From: Aulostomus chinensis | Lineage: Eukaryota > Chordata > Actinopteri > Syngnathiformes > Aulostomidae | Assembly (NCBI GenBank): GCA_037954235.1 | Contig: JBBMOA010000010.1 | Span: forward strand, 25,315,529-25,379,528 | Reading direction: 5' to 3' | DNA: 64,000 nucleotides | Shown: piece by piece, positions 27,401-41,000 of the stretch | Layout of the letters: each line of letters opens with the position of its first letter | Position numbering within the stretch: the first letter of the stretch is position 1 | The notes under the pieces: generated by a model | The model's database searches: none | What the model was told of the DNA's origin: nothing | Seen by the model: only the letters and a program-made list of their open reading frames with translations | Position numbers and translations under genes: made by a program

Positions 27401-30400
27401 AAGCAATAAAAATGCAGATGCAGTAAAACGGGCGTCGACGGGTCTGATGGATAGATTTCAGCAAATTGGAAAGTTCTGAATGTCAGACAGCGTTCTCAAC
27501 CACCGTCAAAACACCAAACGAGGGAACATCTTTTGGAAGAACGTTTCATCCCTCCAGTAACTCAATGCCAGGGAGCTTTGAAGCTGTGCTGGCTGCTCGT
27601 CTTTGCCTAACGCCGAGACGCTGCTGTTGTTCTTTCCTCTTAATTTTTCACCCATCATGACTGAGGTCCATGAAGATCCCCGGCACATTTTATCTGAATT
27701 ACAGGGTTTTGGAAAAGCTTTTCATGAACCAAATGAAATTGCCAGCGATATTACAAGCGAGAACCAAAACATCAAGCTATTATTTGTTTGGGAAATCTGC
27801 CAGTAGTTGTTGAGCTATGGTGTCGAGTGTTGGACCAAATGACGATGGATCCAGCCACAAAACGAGGTTGCCATCTTGTCCATAACTGCCAAAGTATGTG
27901 AATTATGAGGTCAAACGAAGCCACTTTTGTATCACTTTGGCTCAAGAGCTTTCCACTGGGTGAGAAGTACCTGGTACTATTGTGGTATGGCCTCCATCAA
28001 GATTACAAAGTGAGCTGAGCTGCAACTAAAAGAAGATGATTTGAACAGTGACAAGAACAGCGATTTACCAGGAAGAACTGTAATTACCATCTAGAACGCC
28101 AAATCTACTTGACTACTAAATTCCATGGCAACCAAGAAAACCTCGGATCTTCTGTTTGGTAACCAAGTAGCGATGGAAGGTCCCTGTCTGGAATTGTTTG
28201 AGAAGCGGAATTATGATCTCCAAATCGCTATCTAACCTTATAAATTCCAGTTACAGGCGCCAGCTCCTTTTTGAGACAGTTCTTCATAGCAAAGGGGAGA
28301 AAGAGAACAAAACGTCCACACACTAGATATTCAGGGAGGAGCCGGAACCAAGATGAATGGTATGAGGAGGAAGGATACTGCACATTCAGGTTCCAGATGC
28401 CCCCTCATATAATCACAACACTGAAAAGAATAAGATGAAGAGCAACGCAAGTTATTTTGATGTGTAGTATTTCTACATCGTGTTCACACAATGACAAAAT
28501 AAAAAGGCTTACTCTTTTTTTTTTTGCCCCATGGATTCAGTAAAGGTATCAATAAATCGATGAGCAGGGGTCCCATGGCCCATCTTACCGAACTGAATGG
28601 AGCAGAGATACTCGAGTCGAGTGGGTAGCACCCGAGGGAAAGCAGTGTTCAGGTACCTTAACACCTTGTTCATCTTTTTAATGATTTGTCCTTTAGTCTC
28701 CTGCAAGAAAATGAACCTGGGAAGCAGTTCCTCTACGCTCTCGTTCCCAGAGGAAAACAATGTTCATTTGTGTAGCTGCACAGTTCAGACTGGGAGGTTC
28801 GGCCAAGTGAGAAGCAAAATGTACTAGACTGGACCAGTTCAGCCCAGATTGGACTTTTGTGTGGGGACACTTTCTTTTTCACGCCAACGCATTTCCCTCT
28901 GATGAAATGACAGCGCTAACAATGGCACCCCCCCCCCCCCCATTTTTAATGAGCTCTCAAGCATCCTGAATTGCCTTACTGTTTCCATGAGGAGATGCAG
29001 TCAAGCCACTTTCATACCTCGTGTGACAAAAAAATAAAAACCAAAACTGCAACTGAAATCTGGGCTACATGGAATATGAAGAAAAAGAGGCCATGATGCA
29101 ATGCAGTTTTTCAAAAGGATTTTCCTCCACCGTTCCTTAACGGTCCACAGGAATCTAATGATCCCTAATTGCTCCTCTGAACATACACTACAATCATACT
29201 GCCAATTTCTTCATACCATAAAACCACATCTTCAATGCTTCAACCCTTTAATGAATTTATAGTGTAGTCCCCCCCGCCCCCCCTTAGATCCTTATGCTTA
29301 AGTGAAGCTAAAGTTTACTGCGGGTCCACTCAGCTTTTAACAGCACATCAGTCTGGTCCTCTAGCAATAGAAATCTGTGGGATTTTTTTTTTTTTTTTAA
29401 GTTGATGTACAATGGTCATTAACGCTATGAAATGTGCGCTTAAAAAGAAAGTATTCTCATCATAAAATCCATGCTGCAAGATACGCTTGCATGTCAAGAT
29501 ATCACTTGGATGGATGGGAGAGGGATGGACGTTGTGGTTCTCTAGGGGGCCTGTGGTGCTGCACCAGGCTGACTTCGGAGCGCTGAGGTCAGGCAGAGGA
29601 GGCGGATGGCTGCACTGGTTTTCTGAGGAAGCTCACACACTTGAAGTAACCATTGGGGAATGAGGGGGGAATAAATGAAATGAATAAAGACAAATGTCAA
29701 ATGAATGGCAAGTTTTTGTCTGAAAATAAATGGCTGTCCTTAGATGGAAATTATTCTTTTGTTTGTTAAATTGAAAATCGATGCTTTGCTCTCTCTTCTG
29801 ATATGTCCACTTTTTCATTGTCATAGCATTTACTATATTCTGGTGGGGAAAGAGTTAAAACACAAGCTACCCAACAAAACATGATTGAGCTTTTGCAGTG
29901 GTGTTTTCAGGACAATTTCCCTTGAAAATGTTCATAGTTTTGCACACATATCAACCTTCAAATCTGTCCCTCATCATTTTTATGTCAGCCATGAATATGG
30001 GGACATCTGTGCTTCAAACAACAGTCTGTTATTTTCTAATTTGAGAAACTTAAAAGAAGCATCCCCTGCAACAGCCAAACTGTCTACATGCTCAAGGATA
30101 AGATCTTGAAAAGGAATTGGGAGGTTTATGGGATTAATTCCTAACAGCTGCTTAATTGCTGCAGCATTGTGTTCCATTAGGCCATGAAGAGAAGCACAGC
30201 GGCAGGCTTCAGAAGAGTGAAACATGAAGCGGATATCCTGGTCAAAGATTCCTTTCACTGGTATCTCAGACTGAACGCTGCACAAAACCACTTCAGCTTC
30301 ACGGAATTTCACAATGCTTAAAATCATCAGTGCCGAATAGAAAGGAGCAGTGAGTGATCACGTGACACCCATGAGTAGAGAAGCACCAGATTGGCTCTGC

Positions 30401-33362
30401 TTGACATAGTGTGGCTCCTCATCAACATCATGAGCGATACAGGTAAACGATACGCACAAGAAAGTGAAGGACAACATGTTGTAGCATGGTCTTCCTTCTT
30501 TCTCCACTTTGTGCAACGCTGGTCATCTTAATGTCATCTCCACCATCACACCTGTTGACTGTAGGTGTGACAATTCTGAATTGTTGTGGACCAGGAAGAG
30601 TCCCTTTTCTGTTGACCCATTTTGAGAGGACCAAGCTCAGTTGTCTAGATGAGGAATACCCCCTTGTGTCATCCCAGCAGCGCGGCCGACCCCATGTATC
30701 AGCACGCTCTAACTGTTTGAAGAGGACCCTCCTCCAGAGCTCGCCCTCACTCAACGTGATTGACAACTACACTCGTTGCAGCCAGAGGTCAGAGGTCAGA
30801 AATCACTCAGCGAGAGATGAAATGAAAAGAGCAGCTCTTGTACAGTTGGCACGGGCTGACATGCCAGAGCCTCTGCAAGCAGGGGTTGGTTTCATAAGCA
30901 GGACAATTTTTAGTTCCCACCACAAGTAGCCCATCAGCGATCTGCCAGCCGCCAAAGCCTGAAACCGAGTTCCAGCCCCCAGCTGGCTCCCCAGCACCCG
31001 GCCTTGATCTACAATTACCACCCGTCACTTGCCATTCCGCTGAAGAAAAAAGGGAGTTTAATGCTCAAAGGGATAAATGGGTGAATAATTACATTTTTAA
31101 ATCAAGCAGAAAGAATCACTGATGAGAGTGAAAATGGAGGGGAGGGATCCACAGCTCCCTACACGAGGCTTTGATATGTTATGTCAGTTAGTATTCACGA
31201 GTCAGGTAAACGATGGAATACTTACTTAACAAAAATGACCTGATATTGATTTTATTGGGGGGGAAAAGACTCAAAAATGTCAACAAATGAAATGTGACAA
31301 AGTATGTACTTGTAGTATGCCTCAAATTCTTTTCTTTTTTCTCTCGGTGCTGCTTAACTTCCTCTCGGCATCTCTTCCCGTCTCCGCATCAAAATTCCAT
31401 GTTGAACAGAGGCTGATATCAAAGCAGACTATAAACAATGTATGATAAACACACTGCATCCTGAAGCAGAGCCTTTAGTGACGGGCATTCCTGATGCCTT
31501 AAGGCACCAGAACAATAACAACAACAACAACAACAACACTAGGAGGGAGGGGAGCTTTAGCTGTCCTCAATCTGCTGGGCTCGAATCAAAAGTCAACAGG
31601 TGCACCGACGGCGGAATATTCCGACGTATAATTCTTTTAAATAGCTAAAGCAAAGCATGCAACTTCCATATAAGCAGCTTTGCGATATTTGCAAACACTC
31701 AGATTAGCGGCAGCTGTCAAGTTGATTGTTTGAGGTTGACGACACAGCGGGATATCTGGCTTGTTGGAGAGAAGTTGGAGGGGTGGAGGTGATGTTGGTA
31801 GGGGTGGTAAAGAGGATTACGAGGGGCCGCCAACGAGGGGGCTATTGTTAAAAGCCTGGGACAGAGTGCAGGAAGAGTGACGCTGACTCTGGACCCAAAC
31901 CCAGAAACTCTTCTCGATAAATAGCAGGAAACTCTTGAGACTACTTGAAAGCTTCGTCTGAACTGAGAATTTATCACAACCAGGATTCCACAAAATGTAC
32001 TGAACATAAAAAAATAAATGCAGTATTTGAGTGAACTGCCCGTTTAGCATAATTCTGACCAGAGTGATTGACTATTGGAGTGTTTCCATCTTTTAGTGGC
32101 TGTGTTTGGCAGACCGACATGACAAAGCGATGCTCATCTGGGAAAACGCTGGGCAAGAGGATGCTGCTGAGAGGCAAAACCCTGCACGTCTGTAAATGCA
32201 ATTATCAAAAAGAGACCTAGTTTGGGTCTATGAATGATTAATGCGAGTTGCTGTTAAAGCACTAAAAACCCATTTATCTTCTAAATATGCATTAAAAAGG
32301 TCCTGGATGTATATTTCAGCTTCTTATTGTGGGTGATGGGAGTCCTTCATGAACAATATTTTTTCTGCTAAACGGTTTCGGTTGCATGAGAGATGTTCAG
32401 GGGTCAGTCTCTTAACGCTTCGCCTGTTGAGACAGTTTAGTTGCCAATAGTGGGTGGAAATAAGAGTTTGAAAAATTCCTGCATGGTAGAAGCAATCCAA
32501 AGTCTTTTGGGACCCATGATGTGTATACACTGGCAAGACAGGCCCTGCAAGATGGCTCAACGACTCACTGAGGAAAAGTCCTTCAAAGTCGTGGCTGTGG
32601 CAAAACTAACAATCGCTGTTGCTCGGGACCTCATTTCCTATCATTTAAAAAGCTCTCACTGTGTGATTTACTCGGTTTCACTCGCTGGGGGTGAGCGTCC
32701 TGTCCACTAAGGCGAAGCGCTGACAAAATGTAAGAGGAGGTGGGTTTTATTAGCATCTGTTCATGCAACTATTTAGCCGAGAACTCCTACATCTGGAATC
32801 AAGAGATGACATGAAAGAGTGATCGCAAGTGTGAAAAGGGCCAGGATCCATTAGAAAAGTGATGTGCCAAAGTCGAGATTTAGCATCTCAAGCTTATATC
32901 AAGCAAACCATTGCCACTCCCTCAGCGACGATGAAGATGGGCTGAATTTAATGTAATGAACACAAACAGATGCTAATAACTTGTGAGCTTTTTCACCTTT
33001 CCGTCACACAGAAACAACGTGACAAAGAAAACATTTGAAACTTTTAATCTGAGCGACAGAGTAGTGTTCTAAGGGAGGAAACAATTAGAAAGAAACCTGA
33101 CCCGCTCAGCTTGTCCTGCTCTCTTTTGTACTGGTGGGAAGAGGACGGTGCTCCGAGGGGGTGGAGCCAATAAAAACAATATAGCGCACTGGTGTGAGTG
33201 CACAAGTGTGTGTCAAAACCCCTCAAGTTGATGATAAATCTTCCGAGGGGTCGTGTCCACACTACAGCGCCTGTTCTCAACTTGGTGTCACAGCCACTGA
33301 CCATTAAAATTTTAACTGTATTTACTTTCCAAAGCAAATCCCTGCTAAGTTGTTGCACCTCA

Positions 33363-33394
<32 letters not shown>

Positions 33395-36300
33395 GAAAAT
33401 AAGTCTCGAAGTTACAGAACATCCTTTTAAATTCTTTCAAAGGCGAAAAGGAAACAGCTGCAGCTTGAACAGTCCCAACTAAGCTTGCAGTCATTATTTC
33501 AGTCCTCATGCCGGCATCCTCCTCCAGCTGCTCACACTTCACCACTGGCAAACACGAAAGCGGGCCATGTTGTCTCTCAATTAACTTTGTGCCAGGTTCA
33601 CAAACTGTTATAATCGTCGACTGAACCACTAAACTACCCAGAACAGCCCCGGAGTAATTCCCTCTGCAGCAAGTAAACCATCACTGGAGCAGATTTCAAT
33701 CATGAAAAAAACCAAACTACATATTTGCATATATGTGGTTGTACAGCGTAATATACTCAGTCAGATATCATATCTGTGATGGCAAAACAAGAATATCAAA
33801 GCAGGGCCTGAATGCGCATCACAAGTATGGTAATCTGAGAAATTTCACCAGGAGTAACGTGTCATGCAATGGCTGCAATTTCAGGATCAAAGATGGAGCA
33901 GATCTGTGAATATGCACCATTTTCCAGAAGCGGGTGAAGGATTTCCTCTGACTCCTTTGGCTGGTTTTGATGTCCTGTGTGATATCGCAGGCTCAGATCA
34001 TCAAGAAAAAAAAAAAAAAGAGAGGCAGCCTAATTAAAAGATGGTTGTAGGACAGCAGGATTGGCTTTCAAGGCTGAAATAACTCAAGTGTCCCAGTCAG
34101 AACGGAAGGGGCAGCAATGCGAGGACAGTTGGGAAGCAAAGAAAAGGAAGTTGAGAGCCTGACGTATTCAACCGAGCCACTATAAAATCAAACCACAGAT
34201 CCACCGAGCAAATGTGAGATAGTTCCTATTTTAAAACACATGACATAAAACAGTGCAGCTCCATTTTATAAAATTTCCGCAGCTAGAAGACCCAGTTCAA
34301 TACAGTCACGCTCGACACAGAAACCCTAGTGTGTTATTACCCAATCTTCCAGGGGAGTGTGTGGTACACCGATTTCTCAAAACTGGCAACTAACTGGCTG
34401 CCAGAGACATTTGATCTGTTATCTCTGTCCATGTAAACCACTCTGCTTTCAGACATAGTCAGAGCTTTCAGGCCACAGAAGATATTTAACTTGGTTCTGC
34501 TTTCAGTTTCGGAGAGTGGGTCAAGAAGGAACTTGTACCAGGGAAAGTCTCGGCGGTCGTTGCATTTCCATTGAAAAAAAAAAAAAGATTAAAAAAAGGG
34601 TCCCACCTTTATTCACAAAAAGCAGGATACGCAACTGTGAAATCCTTCGGTTCTGTTCCTTAAGAAGCCTATTAGCAGGAGTGAAGTCGAATGCGGCTTT
34701 GATATTTTTTTGATTACGCTCCAAGGCCAGTAATTAGATGGGGTAATTACAGAATACATTATGAATGCATCTCCACCCCTCTGGCAGCTCCTTAGCAAGA
34801 GTTTTCTCTCACCACAGAGTTAAGAGTATTTCTCTGAGCCTCACAGGCAAAAGAAACTCCAACTGAGAATGTTTATAGCCTTCTAATAGTTTCTTTCTAT
34901 CTACTGTCAAATGCTTAGACAGTGAACACCTGGAGAAACAACGCACTGAGGGAAAAAGATGAAGAGGCCTTTCTTTCTCCAGGGGTTCGGCCACACAGCA
35001 AAACTCTGCAGTCAGGAGAGAAATAATTCAACATGTGGTAGCTTTCAATGAGCAGCTCTTTGCACTGAGAGAGAACAAAACTGGGCTTTTTTGTTGTTTG
35101 GTTCAGCCATCTGACCTTTATTCTGGTTCAAACCGAGAAGAAAAAAACAAAAACCTTCAGTCACATTGGTCATATTCCCACCTTTCAGTCTTCTAAAAAC
35201 ACACTACATACCTCTGGCTCGTGTTGCGCACCATAATTGTATGATAGATGAAAAGAGAGAAGGGGAATAGGTACAGAACTTGGCAGAAACACATACATTC
35301 CTCACACGAAACCTTCATTTCCACAGTGGGATTTTTCTGCTTCAGTTAATTTCAATTCCAGTTTCTGCAGGAGATTGTGCGCACAGTTGGATTTTGACGC
35401 GCCCACACCAAAGATGCTCAACTACCTTGAATGTATTCTATATTTCTCCTCATGCAAAAGCAGGCTCACTGGCCGTGCGGCGGCCCGAGGTTGTCAAAGT
35501 GGAAACTACCACCTTAGCGTTGCACACCTGCTGCTTCCAAAACCAGCAGCGCTGTCAAATGAGCAGGTGGCGAGTGACATACTGGTGAGCTGCGGAGCAG
35601 AGGGACGGTATTACGCATTTACCCTTTTACTAAACTCTTAAAGGGCCCCTGAATTACTTTAACACCTCACAGGCTACAAATCACATTAGCAGGAATGGCC
35701 GAGATATTTCTACCTAGACAAATGTCTGGTTTGGTCGTGAATGCAAACAGGAAAAATGACCTGTACACAGGTATAAGTGATGCGTGCCCTCTACTGGCCA
35801 TAGTAATTGTAACCAGAGCAAATTACAAATCAAATTCTACAAATACATGGTGAGAAGTTCTAATACCATCAAAAGAACTAAAACCAAAACTTACAGACAG
35901 CACCATCCCATTGAGGAGCCACCATTAATAAATCCGTCATTCAAATGTGGGGTTGCTTCAGTGTGGGAGATTAGATCATTCTCTTTCTTTGGACAATTAG
36001 TTTTTGGATTTTTTTAATTTCTCAGTAGGAAAGCTGGCATGTTGAGCGTCTCTGGCGACGGCCCTGTATTTCAGGGCTTTTGCTGCAACAAGCAGATATC
36101 CAAGAACAGAGTTTGATACAGATGGTAGCGAGAGTGCATTTTAGCCAATATGTTCTTTTGCATCCATACATGGACTGTTTACATGCTGGAGGCCAAGACC
36201 CGCTCCAACACGCCTGTCCAAAACCAGAAGACTCCAATCTCTAAAATTTTGTCCTTGCCATTCAATTCCTCACTTAAATGCAGCTATGGTACATTTATGT

Positions 36301-38029
36301 AGGGACTCAGAGTCCAGAAGAACAGAGAGGAGCGCAGGGCATTAAAACCTGCCAGCCTGGACATGGCTGCAGTGGGATGAATCCATAAATCTCCCCCACA
36401 TTAGAGCCCTGTGATTTTGAGAAAAATTCACCAATCATCATGCATCTCTACAGCGAGTGAACAATGTACAGGGCAGCAAAGACGCCGACCACAACTCTGT
36501 GTGTGCCAGTAATCTCTCTTTGAGGCCCCGGCGTCTCTAATTGCCCGGACACTTGTGTGCGAGGGCTACTCTCATTCCTCAGAGAAAAGATGAGACCTCT
36601 TGTGCTCCTTACAACAGGCTTAAGCTGATAAACCCTTTCATTCAACATGGCTGCAGGATCAACGCTCCGTGCAAACAGATTGGGCAAAAAAAGACCCATC
36701 AAAACAGCGATTAGCCCCCCGACACAGAGACAGAGCAGAGCCACGACACAGCCTCAGCAGGGGTCCACTCTCTGAACCGCTGATGAGCCTTTCTTGATGT
36801 TATCACGCTCCTTTGTGCAGCCTCACATGATGGAATACTTTTGGAATGAACCTGGGTTGGTTTTTTTTTTTTAGTGAACAAATACATAGTGTTTTATTTT
36901 AAAATGGAATGCGACAGCTAAAGAAATGCACAAACACTGCAGGCTCCAAGCCAGCCGGAATCCAGGGCTACTTCCTCATTCAGAGGGAATTCAATGTAAA
37001 TCCCTCTCAGTCAGATTATCAGCACCTCCCGGGATTTCTGCGGTCATGGTGAATGTTCACACACACGGACACTCGCTCTGGTGTTTACAGGAAGCAACAT
37101 ACTAAACCTCCATCATGAGACACCATCAGTGCAACCTCTTGCCTGCTGCTGTTGTACATTATAAAGAATCCATGCGGCGTCTCAGCAGCAAGGTCAGGTG
37201 AAGTTGTGAACCTGTTTGCTTTACTTGCAGCTCAAGTGAACTAACAACCTCACACCATGAACAACATCCTGCTTCCCCGCTAGAAAAAGGCAGGTTTTGT
37301 TTACCAGGGATTTCACACATCCTCAACTCTTAAACTTGGGCAAATTCATTCCATGTTACATTATTCTTCCCCAAAACAGACATGTGTGTTGAGCATTTGA
37401 AAAAGAATTGATGCCCCAGGAGCAGGAGAACCAGTGCATAACACCAGCTCCTTTAATAAAATATCAATATTTGTCACCAGTTTACATATGAATTATTCTT
37501 AACTGCAACCACGTGTGGTGAGCAGCAGATGAATGGGCTGAAAGCGACACAGACTACTTATTTTCCTCAGGGAAAAAAAAAACTGCCATCTGCACTGTTT
37601 GAAAAAATCCTATAAGGCTATAAAAATCCACAGCGGCTTTAAAAATCAAATCACATTAAAAGAGTAAAAAGATCTTTTGAAGACAAAAAAACAAAACAAA
37701 ACCAAAAACAGATCGTGATCTTATCTTTCATCGTGCATGGTCTTTCAATTACAGTAGATATGACCTAGCAAGCTGGAAAATAAGCCCAAACTCTTGTTGC
37801 TATTGAAACACAACCGACAACAACATCATGAATCAAACATTGGCACCACCGCAGCAACACTATTTGTGCTTCAGATTAGCTTGCCCACCAGTGACCCTGA
37901 GTAATAGCTCGCAAATTTATTCTACGAGTCATGTGACACGGGTGTGCACACTAACGCCATGACAGATACCAACAAGGGAAATCAACAGATTTAATGTCCC
38001 ATTATGTGTGCTGTTGTTGCAGTAGTGTG

Positions 38030-38060
<31 letters not shown>

Positions 38061-41000
38061 GAGTAAACTCAGTGAACCTGGCTGCAGACAGCTCTGGAAA
38101 TTTTGCACTAATAACCCAAACAGAAACACATTAAATGATCCACATTCAAATATGCGTGTTTGTGTGCGATCTCCTGGAGGATATGGAGCTGGAGACGCCT
38201 ACAAATGATTCCAAGTAACTCTGGCAAAAATAATGAGCAAACTACAAATCTACTTTAGCCAGACTCCAGTCCATCCCCCCCCCCCCCCACACACACACTT
38301 TCATACAACTTTGCAAGGCTGCACTGCACATAAATTAGCAGCAAAATTCTTGAATTCCGTAGAAATGCTGAGCTCCAACAAAACGCACGTTTGTAGAGAC
38401 TTAAATAGTTCCTTCTTCAAATGTTTAAAAACTCCCTCTTGCTACTGTGGTAGACCATGAAAAGTGACTGAAAGAGATGATCCAATATTATGGAAAGAGA
38501 TTCCACTGGAAGCAGCAGTGCCACCTGACCTTATTATGCACCGATCCTCAGCTGCCTCATTATCTCGTGGCGGATCGACAGCTCACCGTTAATGTGACAT
38601 CTGCGTACGAGCAAAGTTGTCACTAAGAAGCAACTAATCTGAATTATGTGACGTTAGTCATGGCGGCAAGGAATATTAATTTTGTACATGTGTAGAGTAA
38701 AAATTTAACAAAAAAAAAAAAAGGCTTGGTACAATCTCCCAGTGGAGGGTGAGACAGAGCTCAAGCTTCTTTCAGCTGTCAGAAAAAAAACAAACACAAA
38801 ACCGTGTGCCTCAATGCTATTTTAGGATTTTAGTATTTTTCAGCTCCCACTGGAGCTCATGGTGACACCAGAGTCCTGAACATGTGATTGAGTGACTGAC
38901 ACAAACAAACACAAGAGGACAGGTTATTACCGGATGTCACTGACCCGAGTACAATTTTTAGAACTCAAAACAAGCCAGTGCCTCTTATCGTCTGCACCCT
39001 GTTGGATGGAAGTAGAGTATCACAAGACGATAGAGGTGTGAAGTTGTACTGTAAGAGCCAAACTCTGTTGTGTGAACTGGATGGCAAAACTCTCATTCTG
39101 CTCATTGTTGCAAATGTTGGGCAATGATTTCTTTGCCGACCTACAGGTCGTACCAGCACAGCACAGCGGTAGCACGCAAAAAAAAAACAAAAAAAACCCC
39201 AAAACTCATCATGTCAGCTTATCCAGGCAAATTCATATGTATAAAAAAAAAAAAAAAAAAAATCAACACAGCCTTATCTGATATCAAGTGCTCCCTTTTC
39301 CTGACTTTACAGCACCGCATGCTTGTCAGTTGCTGGATCAAAACCACTTCACCACATGCAACAGCTAAAGTGTAAGAAAGACAGCAGGCTCGGTGCTAGT
39401 GTGCCATGCTACACGCTGAGACAGTGGGTCTCTTTGTATGGCCTGCTTCTTTTCAGACAGGAGCAGGAGCTGCAGGAGCACTTGCACTTGGATGAAAAAC
39501 GCCACAGTGAAGGGGGGGAGTGGGTTACTGCTCGCATATACACAACAGGGCCTCCGTCCTGAAAGCAGGGTGGTCACATGGAAGCGAAAGGGGTTATCGT
39601 CCAAGGGGAAACTTGTCACGCCAGAAAATTTCATACTATGAATAAATTTACATCAAATCAACGCTGCCACTCACTGATATCAGATCTGCTGAAGATGATT
39701 TACCCAGATGAAGATTTTCAGTGTTGTAGACAGTCTCTGCACATTTCCATCATTGCATCTCTTTACTTAAGCGAGGTGATCAGCGGTGATGACGATGAGG
39801 AAACCGGGCAATCACAGAGAGTCAACATTCAATCTTGGAGAGCTAACAAAAGGAAAAGGAAAGACAGCTCTGGATGGCAGGATGCCCCTGGGGCAGCTCT
39901 GCTATTATTGTGTGGAGAGGGCTGCGGAGCTGCGGCGTGGGGCAATTAGAGACCGGAGGATTGACTGGGGGAGGGTCCAGGCACAACAACCAGTCCGTGA
40001 AATGCGCTCAGCTGTGAGAAAAGCAAGAACGAACCCCCTGGATACAACAGCATGAAAAAAAAAAAAAAGAGGAAATGACACAGCAGATAATGGCGGATTT
40101 ATGAATTACAGCAACCATCTATTTATTTCCCAAAAATCAATATGAGGCAATTGTGCTGAACTTTACGCTGCATTGGTTTGGACTGGTAAGATGGTGCACA
40201 CAAGCGAATGAATCATCTACTGTTCTCGTTGGAGCTACTGCAGACACTGCGGTGAACACATAGCCATGTCTATTATCTTTAACGTCACTCAGCTTTGGAA
40301 AGTCCTGCCTGAAAACCCACACAAGAATAAGGAGTGGTCCGGCTGGAGGACATGGGAACAAAAAAAGAGCTCAAAGCATCCTTTCAGACTGCAGACAAGG
40401 GTCACGGGTTTACAGCTTGTCTGTGTTGGCGTTTGATAGGTAGATAACGGAAGTAAAAACAGACTGAGTTGCAAGAGGGAATGAGTTTGTACAAGACACA
40501 CTGCGCGACTGTTCTGTCAACTCTCACTTGGGTAATTTAAGCCTTTACACTTCACCTCTGATGAGATCTCTATTGAGGCCTCTCACAATATTACACTTCC
40601 CCCAGTGAAGAGGACACCACGGGCAGCAAAAGGGTAACACAAGCTTGGTGGTGGGAGATGTAACAGTTGGCACTGCCAAGTATCTTGAGCCCTCACAAAC
40701 ACACACTGTTTTCATGCCCTCTAGCCCTGAAAGCCTTCAATGGAGCAGGTGTCTGCACACATTTTTTACATAAGCTCTCGTCAAACATGACGCACAGCAA
40801 CAAGGTCTCACAGCTGCAGGACAAAGGAGTCAGATTAAACTGTAGCTCGGCGGTCAGACGTGCACATTGAGCGAACTTATAGAAATGACAAAAAGAAACA
40901 CAAGTGCAATGTGTTTGAGGCAGTAGAGTTGCCTTTAAGAAACTGAATTATACAGTAAAATACCCCTTCACAGAGAGTGGGGTCGCTATTCTGTGTGACA

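Noticed and set aside
30486..30929. 147-codon plus-strand ORF
   Set aside because: Overlaps a minus-strand ORF, has no recognisable domain and no splice context; treated as a chance frame.
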